Positions 39,775-48,593 of a stretch of 64,000 bases of DNA are shown in pieces. This DNA comes from Symbiodinium natans. Taxonomy: Eukaryota; Sar; Dinophyceae; Suessiales; Symbiodiniaceae. The notes below the pieces were generated by a model. It had not been told where the DNA came from, made no database searches, and saw only the letters and a list, made by a program, of their open reading frames with translations. How positions within the stretch are numbered: position 1 is the first letter of the stretch; each line of letters opens with the position of its first letter. The position numbers and the translations under genes were made by a program. The stretch spans positions 620,001 to 684,000 of the forward strand of contig CAJNDS010002634.1 of the NCBI GenBank assembly GCA_905221605.1, in the 5' to 3' direction.

Positions 39775-39938
39775 TTGAGCTCCAGAAGGCCATTGGAGAG
39801 CAAGGGAGGCAGAGGAAGAGAACGAGTGTGAAGAAGAGAAAGAGAAGCAAGCACGAACATGGTACCGTGGTAAGAGCAGGGGGGGAGGGGGAGAAGCTCA
39901 CATTCTCTTCAACCCCAGAACCCCTCCTCCTGCTCCCT

Positions 39939-40012
39939 AAACCCTAAACCCTAAACCCTAAACCCTAAACTCTAAACCCTAAACCCTAAACCCTAAACCC
40001 TAAACCCCCAAA
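39939..40012. repeat. CCCTAAA telomere-like array
   Basis: About ten units. Confidence 0.95.
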
Positions 40013-40030
40013 ATCCCCCTTTGCTGCCAG

Positions 40031-40090
40031 GCCTTCGGGTCAGAGCCGGCACCCCAGCCATTCCGGCCGCAAGAACTGGAGCCTCGGAAC
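40031..40090 (+). CDS. Short probable exon
   Basis: After a GCTGCCAG acceptor the frame reads AFGSEPAPQPFRPQELEPRN and meets CGG|GTTTTTAGGG, a GT donor. The entire 40-kb telomere-variant array would then be intronic. Short and Pro-rich; family unknown. Confidence 0.35.
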
Positions 40091-40094
40091 GGGT

Positions 40095-40720
40095 TTTTAG
40101 GGTTTAGGGGTTTTAGGGTTTAGGGTTTTAGGGCTTAGGGTTTAGGGGTTTTAGGGTTTAGGGTTTTAGGGCTTAGGGTTTAGGGGTTTTAGGGTTTAGG
40201 GTTTTAGGTTTAGGGGTTAGGGGTTTTAGGGTTTAGGGTTTTAGGGCTTAGGGTTTGGGGTTTTTTAGGGTTTTAGGTTTTAGGCTTCGGGTTTAGGGGT
40301 TTTAGGGTTTAGGGTTTTAGGGTTAGGGTTTTAGGGGTTTTAGGGTTTAGGGTTTAGGCTTTAGGGGTTAGGGTTTAGGCTTAGGGTTTAGGGTTTTAGG
40401 GTTTAGGGTTTTAGGGCTTAGGGTTTAGGGGTTTTAGGGTTTAGGGTTTTAGGGCTTAGGGTTTAGGGGTTTTAGGGTTTAGGGTTTTAGGGCTTAGGGT
40501 TTAGGGGTTTTAGGGTTTAGGGTTTTGGGTTTTAGGGGTTTTAGGGTTTTAGGGTTTTAGGGTTTAGGGTTCAGGGTTTTAGGGGTTTCAGGGGTTTAGG
40601 GTTTTGGGGTCTAGGGTTAGGGTTTTAGGGTTCTTGGGGTTTTACGGTTTGAGGGTTTTAGGGTTTGAGAGTTTTAGGGTAGTAGGGTTTCAGGGTTTTA
40701 GGGTTCGGATTCCCCAGTCT
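40095..40720. repeat. Higher-order TTTTAGGG/TTTAGGG array
   Basis: Over 600 bases of 6- to 9-base G-rich units. A compound unit of about 38 bases (TTTTAGGGTTTAGGG then TTTTAGGGCTTAGGG and TTTAGGGG) recurs at least six times between 40095 and 40520, and the array then degenerates. Confidence 0.9.
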
Positions 40721-41219
40721 GCGAGAGAGAGATAGAGAGAGGGTTTTTAGGGTTTTAGGGTTTTTAGGGTTGGACTTCGAGTGAGTGCTTACAATGGCAA
40801 AAGAGGGTTAGGGAAACGGTTTTTTTGTTGCATTTGGACTACATTCACCAGGTGTCCAGATGCAAAAAAAGGTACCTAGGGTTTGGAGCATTAGGGACTA
40901 AGGCCTCAAGAGGTTTTTGGTTGGCGTGGCTTTCAGAAAAAATGGTTGTCAGAGATTGCTTCGCCTGAGATTAAATGCAGGTTTTCAAAATGGGCCACCC
41001 CAACACCCCTAATCTCTGGAATTGTGCATTTTAGTTCCAATTTTGAGGGTTTAGGGTTTAGGGTTCAGGGCTCCTTAAAACAATGGTTCTTTGGGGAGTT
41101 ATAATAGTAAGGGTTGAAGGATTGCCGGGTGTTTCTGCGTCGTCGTGGCAATTAAGCAGGCAAGCTGCCAAACCTAAACCCCCTAAACTCTAAACCCTTA
41201 TTCAGGTTCAGGTTGCTAG

Positions 41220-41250
41220 GGTTTAGGGTTTAGGGTTTAGGGTTTAGAGC
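41220..41250. repeat. Short TTTAGGG array
   Basis: Four units, followed by unique sequence, a poly-C run (41277-41291) and a (TA)n tract (41375-41391). Confidence 0.85.
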
Positions 41251-41666
41251 TCACGTTCCTAAACCCGTTGACCCTCCCCCCCCCCCCCCCCTGTCCCGGC
41301 ACACCCTCTCGGACATCACCCCTCAGGCTAAACCCCTGACCCCTGAAGCCTTCAAGCCCCATATCATAGCGCGATATATATATATATATATGTATCTATG
41401 TATTTGTTTATTCATTTATCTTTTTAATGTTTCCAGTGTGAATTTGTATTTGGGGCTATTTTGGTAGCATTCCAGGAATCGCAACGGGATGATATGGGTC
41501 TGCCTCCTTTGCAATTTCCCTAAACACTAGATTCTCCTAAACCAGGAACCCTGAACCCTCAACCCCAAACCCTAAACCCCAAACCCTAAACCCCAAACCC
41601 TAAACCCTAAACCCCAGGCGGGTGGCAAAAAGGGACCCGAAACCCCCAACACCGCGGACCGCTGCC

Positions 41667-42473
41667 ATGGGGAGTGCCTGCTCGCTGGAGCCACCGGAGC
41701 CGAGAGGACACCCTGTCGAAGCAGTTGTTGGTAAAGGCTCTAAAGGGTTTAGGGTTTAGGGTTTAGGGTTTGTGCAGCAGTCCTAGCCGTAAAAACGGGT
41801 TTAGGGTTTGGGGTTTAGGGTTTAGGGTTTGTGCAGCAGTCCTAGCCGTAAAAACGGGCTTAGGGTTTGGGGTTTGGGGTTTAGGGTTTAGGGTTTGTGC
41901 AGCAGTCCTAGCCGTAAAAACCGGTTTAGGGTTTGGGGTTCGGGGTTTAGGGTTTGTGCAGCAGTCCTATCCGTAAAACAAGGTTTAGGGTTTGGGGTTT
42001 AGGGTTTAGGGCCTCGGACCCCTGAGGTTGTACCCTTGGGTTTGGGAACCCTTTTTTGAAGATCCTCTAAGGCAGTATAAGGGACATATGCGGCGTACAT
42101 TCAGGGAACCTCTTAGCGGGTACATCCTCAGGGGTCCGAGTATGACTTTCTCGGAAGGGAGCATGTCCCTCGAAGCCTCCCAAGCACCTTCACAACGCCC
42201 TGTTGCGCCTTGAGCCCCCTCCCTAATCCCATACATACCAGCCAAAACCCGAACCCCTAAACCCCTAGACCCCTACACCCCAAGACCCCTAGACCCCTAA
42301 GACCCCTAAGACCCCTAAGACCCCTAAGACCCCTAAGACCCCTAAACCCCTAAACCCCTAAACCCTAAACCTCACAAACCCCTAAAAGCGCAGGCCCTGC
42401 CAAACAGAGAGACCGCTCCCTGCGCCCGGACCACCAGCGTCCCGTGAAGCCGCGGAGCGAGCTTGGCCCAGTG
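41667..42473 (+). CDS. Start of a gene with a potential N-terminal lipidation signal
   Basis: Exon 1 (41667-41730) begins MGSACSLEPPEP in good ATG context (GCTGCCATGG). Gly2 and Ser6 fit the N-myristoylation signal MGxxxS and Cys5 is a possible palmitoylation site, so membrane attachment is a reasonable inference. A GTAAAG donor ends exon 1 in phase 1. Exon 2 (42394-42473) follows a GCGCAG acceptor in the matching phase and reads PAKQRDRSLRPDHQRPVKPR then SELGPV, ending at a possible GC donor (GTG|GCCTTAAAA). The 663-base intron contains four copies of a 60-base telomere-related repeat. Later exons were not joined with confidence. The family is not recognised. Confidence 0.5.
41770..41980. 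repeat. 60-bp tandem repeat with core GCAGCAGTCCTAGCCGTAAA
   Basis: Four units, each a GTGCAGCAGTCCTAGCCGTA core plus AAAACGGG and three to five TTTAGGG/TTTGGGG units, spaced 59-66 bases. Single copies of the core recur at 42530 and 58392, each also next to TTTAGGG units. Confidence 0.92.
42245..42372. repeat. CCCCTAAGA/CCCCTAGA array
   Basis: About twelve units of 9-base AGACCCCTA type, merging into CCCTAAA at the right. Confidence 0.88.
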
Positions 42474-42879
42474 GCCTTAAAATCGGGTTTATAGGGTTTA
42501 GGGTTTAGGGTTTAAAGGTTTAGGGTCAGCAGTCCTAGCCGTATAAAAGGGTTTGGAAAGGGCTCGGAGTTCAGAGGTTTCGATCCAACATAGGCCTGGA
42601 GGGTTCATTATAGGCTTATAGGGTTTTCAATAAAGGGCTTATATGGTTTCGGGCCTTTCAGTTTCGGGTTTGGGGTTTAGGGCTTTACGGAGTTTTAAAT
42701 GAATGGATTGTAGGGTTAGGCTTTATGGGTATATGGTTGGCACAAAAAGGGTTTAGTGTTAAACCCCTCAGTGGTTGTTCTTCTTGTTGTGGACTTCAGG
42801 CTTTATCACACATGGGGCTTTGCAGCTAGGGAGTCGGGATTTGGGATGATGAGGTGGATGAAGGGTGTGTGTGCCTCTC

Positions 42880-42979
42880 TCTCTGTGTGTGTGTGTGTCT
42901 GTGTCTCTGTCTCTGTCTCTGTCTCTGTCTCTGTCTCTGTCTCTGTCTGTGTCTGTGTCTGTGTCTGTGTCTGTGTCTC

Positions 42980-43010
<31 letters not shown>

Positions 43011-43350
43011 CTGAGTGAGTCTGAGTGTGTCTCTCTGTCTCCCCGTCTGTCTGTCTGCCTGCCTGTCTGTTTGTCTGTCTGTCTGTCTCTGTGTGTGTGT
43101 GTGTGCGCGTGTCTGTGTGTCTGTGTGTCTGTCTCTGTGTGTCTCTGTGTGTGTGTGTGTGCCTGCGTGCCTGCGTGTGCCTCTCTGTGTGTGCCTCTCT
43201 GTGTGTGTGTCTCTGTGTGTGTCTGTGTGTCTTTGTGTGCGCATCTGTGTGTCGCTGTGTGTGCGTCTGTGTGTCGCTGTGTGCGTGTCTGCGTGTCTGC
43301 GTCTCTGCGTCTCTGTGTGTGTGTGTGTGTCAGTCAGTCAGTCAGTCTCT
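42880..43350. repeat. TG/TCTG microsatellite block
   Basis: Long runs of TGTG, TCTG and TCTC alternate for about 470 bases. Long frames on both strands (Cys/Val/Ser-rich or His/Thr/Asp-rich) are low-complexity artefacts. Confidence 0.92.
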
Positions 43351-43992
43351 TTTTCAAGAGTTTCATGATTGGCATTCCGGCTCATGGACTCCCACGCCAA
43401 GTCTATCAACCCTAATCGAAGCTGAGGCCCATCAGAACTCCTGGAGGCTTCTCTGCTGGGCGACATAAAGCAAGCTGGATGGGTGCTGGTGACCCGGGCC
43501 AAGATGGCATGTGTCAAGCATCGTTGGTGGTGTTTTGAGCGCTTGCCGTGTCATGGTAAGGTTTGAAGCTTGAAACAGGTCCTTTAAATTTGCTTCAGGC
43601 GCAATTGAGGCGCAATTGCTATGCATCGGCCAACGTTATTTGTACAGAGATTGGGGAACCCAAACCCAAAACCCTAAACCCCAAAGCCTAAACCCTAAGT
43701 CTGGCTTGAGATGGCTTCCAGTGGCTGCACCCGTGCCGAGGAGACTGATGACAAGGCCCACAGCGTCGCAACTTGCTCCTTGGCTCATGGCCTGTGTAGA
43801 GGGTGAAACGACCGTGGGCCGTGCACCCTAAACCCTAAACCCTAAACCCCACACCCCAAACCCCAAACCCCAAACCCTAAACCCTAAACCCTCTGGTACC
43901 CAACCGCTGCAGCATCGGAAGCTGAAGAGGCATATTGAGGTTCCAAGGTCCAGCTGGGCCTCCAGACAGTTTCGAAAGACGCCCAGTAGTAG

Positions 43993-44118
43993 CTTAAGAG
44001 GTTGAGGTCTCGGATGAGCAGGCAGACCTTGGTCAGTTCATACGAACACCTCCATCGCATGCTTGTGAGGGCTCCGTTCGAAATCTGCACCATGTCCAAA
44101 ACAACCCCTAAGCACTAA
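43993..44118 (+). CDS. Possible exon, unresolved strand
   Basis: On the + strand the frame after a GTAGTAG acceptor reads LKRLRSRMSRQTLVSSYEHL, then HRMLVRAPFEICTMSK, with a stop at 44116. A minus-strand frame over 43884-44099 is also fairly protein-like. I prefer + because all secure exons are on +. Confidence 0.3.
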   Translation, partial: LKRLRSRMSRQTLVSSYEHLHRMLVRAPFEICTMSKTTPKH

Positions 44119-44424
44119 ACATGCGGAAACGAGCAGGGTTCAGGGCTTAGTGTGTTTAGCAGGCAACCCTGGAGCCCGAATGCCTCAGCTGAAATCGGAT
44201 TTGCGGCAGTAGTTCCCAAAACCTGACCTTCCCGCCCAAACTCGACCGGTCGGTTTTTGGGCTTTCGGGTTTATAAGTGGTCGTATAGGGCTTATCGTGT
44301 TCATAGAGATTAGGGGTTAGGGCTTACCCCTAAACCCTAAACCCCAAACCCCCTAAACCCTAAACCCTAGGCTTAGGGCTTAGGGCCTCCTTTGAAAAGG
44401 CCCCCTCTCATTACAACAAAACAG

Positions 44425-44493
44425 GCACCGGATGGCTGCCGCTGCACGTGGCCGCAGCCCAGGGCCACCTGGACATCTGCCGAGCACTGCTTC
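44425..44493 (+). CDS. Ankyrin-repeat exon
   Basis: After an AACAG acceptor the frame reads TGWLPLHVAAAQGHLDICRA and then LL, a textbook ankyrin repeat core (G-x-x-PLHVAA..GHLDICRALL). It ends at a GC donor (CTTC|GCCCCATGG) in phase 1. The acceptor CTGCAG at 45287 offers a matching phase and would continue as LLQAADAETV, an ankyrin-like ending fused to the LamG gene. This join is possible but unproven. Confidence 0.6.
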
Positions 44494-44911
44494 GCCCCAT
44501 GGCAGGGCGTTTATTTTTTGTTTTTAACTTTTAACCCCGAAGACTTGGGCCTTCAGGGTTTAGGGTTTAGGGTTTAGGACCGGCCCTGAACATGATGGCT
44601 GAAAATTCTGGCTGGTGCTCACATATCTGAAAATCATGATTCTTACAAGTGAAGGGGTTCCATGTAAGCAGTTTGGAGCTTAGGCTTTGGGGGCTTTGAA
44701 GGAGTCAGGGGTTCGGTGGGCCAAGTTTCCGGCAGCTTCCCGTGTTTTAGAGTTCGCACTTCAGAGACAGTTTTAAACACGTGCACTTGCCTGCTGCGCC
44801 CGATTGTGAGAGTCGCCAGCCCTTGCATGTTGGCTCAATCTCATGCCTGTGAGTTTTGGTTGAGACGGATAACACAGTTGTGTCTTAAGTGCAAAAGTTC
44901 TTGCAGAATCA

Positions 44912-45007
44912 CCATATCCCCCTTGGGAATCATTTTTTATTTTATTGATATAACACCCAAGAAGATATTAAGCATATTTTTTAATTACGGTTCTGAGGGG
45001 AGTATAG
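44912..45007. mobile_element. Family A element with perfect target duplication
   Basis: Ends CCATATCCCCCTTGG and GGTTCTGAGGGGAGTATAG, flanked by ATCA on both sides (44908-44911 and 45008-45011; extending to ATCAC). It lies in the possible intron between the ankyrin exon at 44425 and the LamG gene. Confidence 0.85.
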
Positions 45008-45129
45008 ATCACAGGTTCATACCGCATATCAGTCAATACGCAGCATCAACGTCAGAGGGGCGAGTTTTTGGAAGGAACAGGCAGGCTTTGTACCCGAGGC
45101 AGTGGAAGTAAGGCAGCTAGCAAGCCTCG

Positions 45130-45262
45130 TAGGGGCTCAAACTTAGGGTTTAGGGGTTAGGGTTTAGGGTTACTACAGGAGCCCTGAAGCAAAAAAAGGT
45201 TTAGGGTTAGGGTTTGGGGTTTGGGGTTTAGGGTTTAGGGTTTAGGGTTTAGGGTTTAGGGA
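45130..45262. repeat. TTTAGGG tract 5' of the LamG gene
   Basis: Degenerate units, then six near-perfect TTTAGGG units ending 16 bases before the first Met of the gene. Confidence 0.9.
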
Positions 45263-45277
45263 GTCAATCTCTCCAAA

Positions 45278-47326
45278 ATGCCTGCAGAAGCCGCCGATGC
45301 AGAGACGGTGCCTCGCGGAGCCCGCCGCTGGTGGCCTGATGTGATGTCACCATCGCTTGCCGCAACAGTGAAGCAAGAAGCTTGCACCAGCTACCCGTGG
45401 AAGCCTGCGAGGAATACGATGTCAATGTGGCAAATGAACTTTCCGCAGACGTTGCCAGGTGGACATCGGAACCCCATTTGTGCATTAGGGGAGTGCGGCG
45501 ACCCCATGTGCCCCACATTTCGTCCCAAGCATCCAGAAGTTCGAGAGGCTGTGGAGAAATGCATCATGGAAAAGTGCCTGGAGAACTTCCAGCCAGGTAA
45601 ATTGCAGACATACGCTTCGATAGGCTGCGGCTTGCTAGGCCAGGATTGGATCATTCTTGAGCAAATGCGGCGCCAGCAGATGCTTCCGCGTCGGGCAATT
45701 TTCGTGGAGCTGCGCACAGCGAAGCCTGTGATGACGTGTGAAGGTGCTGAATTTCCAAGGATGAGCAAAGGTGGTGGCATGAATCTACGCCAAACAGGGT
45801 TTTGCGGCGACTTGGGTCCTGATTTTGGTTTCAGTGCCGTGTTGCAGTTCAACAAGCCCGCTGGCAATTCCAGTAGCTTCCTCTTCGATTTCTCGGACGA
45901 TGCTCGGCGAGATGTCATCTATGCAGAAGTCGGTGGCACTGATGCGATTGGCCACATGACTTTTGGTTGCATCATTGGCGACCAAGCCCATCGTCTGCCT
46001 GTGGAGGATTGCTGGGAGCCAGGTGAACAGGCGCACACCTTCTTGTTCACAATCAGTGCTGTTGGGATGTACACAATCTACAAGGATGGACAGGCGATCG
46101 CGAGATCCTATGGGCCGCCCCCTCAGTCGTCTCGAAGACGTCATCTCTACGTCGGGCAGTGTGCTCCGAACAAGGGAGGTCACCATAGCTTTGGCGGCCG
46201 CATCCAGAAGATTAAGGTTTGGGATCAGGAAGTTGACACACTGGCAACAGATATGATGTACAGCCACGAGGTAGCTAACGCCCATCAGACCATCGCCCAG
46301 TGGTATATGGGTGAAATGGACGTGTGGTCCTTCAGTAGCTTAGCAGCTTACGCGGCTGCCTGTGAAAAGGACGCCCGATTTGCGGCAGATCTGCTTCTGA
46401 AAGTTGATGTTCCTTAGGGGTACTTGGAAATGATTTTTAGTTCTTGGTTACTACAATTCCTAAGGAACAGCTAAATTTAACAGAATTTTGCTAGGGGTGC
46501 CAAGTTCTCAGTATAGGTTCATGATGAGCTAGATGGCTACGATGACTTCGTTTGCAAGGCCTTGGGGCCCAATGGCTTGGCGCTGACGTTGGGTGGTCCT
46601 GGGAAAAGCTGGCGACGGTCTGGGACAGGCTGGATACCTGTGGACACGAAGTGTGCTGTTCTGGATTCTGCAGAAGAAAGGAGTCTCGTGCCCTGGGCAT
46701 TCATGGGTGCGTTCCCAGGACATCAGGACAGGCAGCACTTCTTCACGAAGGCATTTCAGGCACAGCGCGCTGACTGTTCTGAAAGTCGGCGGCCGCCTCG
46801 CCAGAGAAGGCCCCGGAGATTCAAAGCGGCACCTCGAGCTGGCAGAGCACGGGCTCGCCGAACGGGAGCTGCAGATCCACAACACTCGGGAAGCTGGTAC
46901 GGCATGACCGATGCTTAGTAGTAGAGTAGGTAACCTTTAACCTTTTTGGGGAAATATCGTCCCCTTATAATCCCAAAGGTTAACCCTTAGCTCCCCTACA
47001 TACTGGACAACTAAGGATGAAGTTGCAAACCCCGATGAGGTCTCTGTCTTGGGGCTCCTGGACGAACTGCAGCAACGAGCCCCGGGCTTCCAAGGCCAGC
47101 TGAGCAATTTTGAGTTTGGAGCGCATCTGGGTCAGATTGGAGATCATTTTCCTTCTTTCTGAATACTTCTAAACCCAACAAGGAACAAAATGATATTTGT
47201 TTTAAAATGGGTGCCCCCCAACAAAAATGGTGCAGGAGCGATCTCCTCCTGGACATTGACGCTGCAGAAGAGGATGCCCCCGCAGACGAAGACCTTCCTG
47301 GCCTTGTCATCTACGGAGCGAGGTGA
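45278..47326 (+). CDS. LamG/concanavalin A-like domain protein, four exons
   Basis: Exons 45278-46408, 46517-46909, 47016-47134 and 47236-47326 join in frame to a protein of about 577 residues. Residues 85-150 form a Cys-containing helical domain (VEKCIMEKCLE, then YASIGCGLLGQDWIILEQ). Residues about 165-320 form a beta-sandwich of the laminin-G/concanavalin A-like type: alternating strands, YTIYKDGQAI and the typical closing strand FGGRIQKIKVWDQEV. Such domains usually bind carbohydrate or protein ligands. No signal peptide is seen from Met 45278. Later exons encode VHDELDGYDDFVCKALG, a basic stretch, DEVANPDEVSVLGLLDELQ and an acidic tail ending DLPGLVIYGAR. The first intron has GT-AG ends and the other two GA-AG. 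Without splicing, the frame stops at 46417 inside an element. The start could instead lie upstream if the ankyrin exon at 44425 is joined. The fourth exon join is the least certain. Confidence 0.7.
46409..46516 (+). mobile_element. Introner, family G, in the LamG gene (GT-AG)
   Basis: The intron begins GTTC and the next exon begins GTTC (46409-46412 and 46517-46520). The element runs CTTAGGGGTACTTGGAAATG to GGGGTGCCAAGTTCTCAGTATAG, with imperfect inverted ends (TACTTGG/CCAAGTT). Splicing joins GAT to GTT CAT in phase 0. The same element is the intron at 48716-48825 of the ankyrin gene, where the donor is GC instead. Confidence 0.85.
46910..47015 (+). mobile_element. Introner, family H, in the LamG gene (GA-AG)
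   Basis: Intron and following exon both begin GATG (46910-46913 and 47016-47019). Internal inverted arms are GTAACCTTTAACCTTTTTGG and CCCAAAGGTTAACCC. Splicing joins ACC to GAT GAA in phase 0 and removes an in-frame TAG. A related element is the intron at 49028-49133. Confidence 0.78.
47135..47235 (+). mobile_element. Short intron, possible introner (GA-AG)
   Basis: The best in-frame join is CA|GATTGG...GTGCAG|GAGCG. CATTTTCC and AAAATG motifs near the ends hint at inverted arms. The target-duplication match is only GA, so an introner origin is weaker here. The downstream frame was chosen because of its strong G-first codon pattern. Confidence 0.5.
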
Positions 47327-47339
47327 CGCTGTCAGCCTT

Positions 47340-47395
47340 TAGCGTTTAGGGTTTAGGGTCTAGGGTTTAGGGTTTAGGGTTTTGTTTCACCCGTT
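47340..47395. repeat. Short TTTAGGG array
   Basis: Five units right after the stop of the LamG gene. Confidence 0.88.
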
Positions 47396-47759
47396 GTGAA
47401 GATCCAGGCACCGAAGCTTATGCCGAGACAAGAAAAAAGGTGCCACTGGCTTGGCTCAACCTCAAAGCCTGCCGCGCCATAGCTCAGAACTCGAGGTTTT
47501 GTTCGGCATTTCTCCGGGTTCCAGCACCCGCAACCAACGGGGCCCTAAGCCCTGAAGCCTGAACACTCTCGGCCTTCTTGTATAGGGAATTCAAGAATAT
47601 TCAAGACGTCCTTTTCTTTGGGGATCAAGTATGAACCCTAAAACGTGTTTATGGTTTATATGACCTGAAAACAGGGAACATAGAAGTATAGGGTAGACGA
47701 CCTCGATTTTTTTCGAGCTCATGTGGTCCCCGAGACCTCTCTTGTAGAGTTCAGCAGGA

Positions 47760-47892
47760 TTTGGGGTTCATGTGGGTTTAGGGTTTAGGGTTCATTTGGG
47801 TTTGGGGTTTGGGGTTCAGGGTTAGGGTTTAGGGTTCATTTGGGTTTTGGGTTTTGGGTTTAGGGTTTAGGGTTTAGGGTTTAGGGTTTAGG
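47760..47892. repeat. TTTAGGG array with TTTTGGG and TTCATTTGGG variants
   Basis: Mixed units including three TTCATTTGGG or TTCATGTGGG copies, ending in five perfect TTTAGGG. Confidence 0.9.
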
Positions 47893-48354
47893 GAGCTTCA
47901 CCGACCCCCGCCTTCGGCCCCAGGCCGAAAGGCAGCGGTGAACCCAGCGTCGGCTTCTGGTCTTCCAAGAAGCAATATTTCTTTGTCCTAACCCCCCAAA
48001 CCCTAAACCCTAAAGGCCCTAAACCCGTGTGTTCTGTTTTATCCGGCATCTTTGGCATCTTAAGCTGTCGGGACCGTCTCTGGAATTTGGCTAGGGGATT
48101 GTGCTTTTTTCTCGGGGGGGGGGCGGGGCTGGTAGGGTCGTCGCCCCAGCTGACAGGAGAGGAGACTGGGTTGAGAACGGGTTTGGGGTTTAGGGTTTCG
48201 GGGTTGAGAGCGGGTTTGGGGGTGAGCGTTTGAGGTTGGAGGTTTGTTGGCGTAGGCGGTGTCTCCGACTTCTTGGCACGAAGGGGTCATTAGGGTGGTT
48301 GGTTGCATGCCGCAGTTGGGGCGGGGATGAGATGAGGAACCGAACAGCTTGACC

Positions 48355-48585
48355 CTATATGACCCTAAACCCCTTCAACCCTATGATCCTAAAACCCAGC
48401 AACCCTACAACCCCCAAACCCTATAACCTCATAACCCTACAACCCTACAACCCCCAAACCCTATAACCCTATAACCCTACAACCCTACAACCCCTAAAAG
48501 CCCTACAACCCTAAAACCCGATAACCCTGAAAGCCCAATAACCCTAGTAGAACCTTATAACCCTCCAACCCTCTAACCATCTAAC
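48355..48585. repeat. CCCTATAA/CCCTACAA array
   Basis: More than twenty 8- to 9-base units (AACCCTATA, AACCCTACA, AACCCCC), another variant of the telomere-like family. It ends 8 bases before the ankyrin exon at 48594, so it is probably the end of an intron or of the upstream region. Confidence 0.88.
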
Positions 48586-48593
48586 CCTACGAG

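Noticed and set aside
42756-43415. 219-residue Cys/Val/Ser ORF and its minus-strand counterpart
   Set aside because: Both are translations of TG/TCTG repeats.
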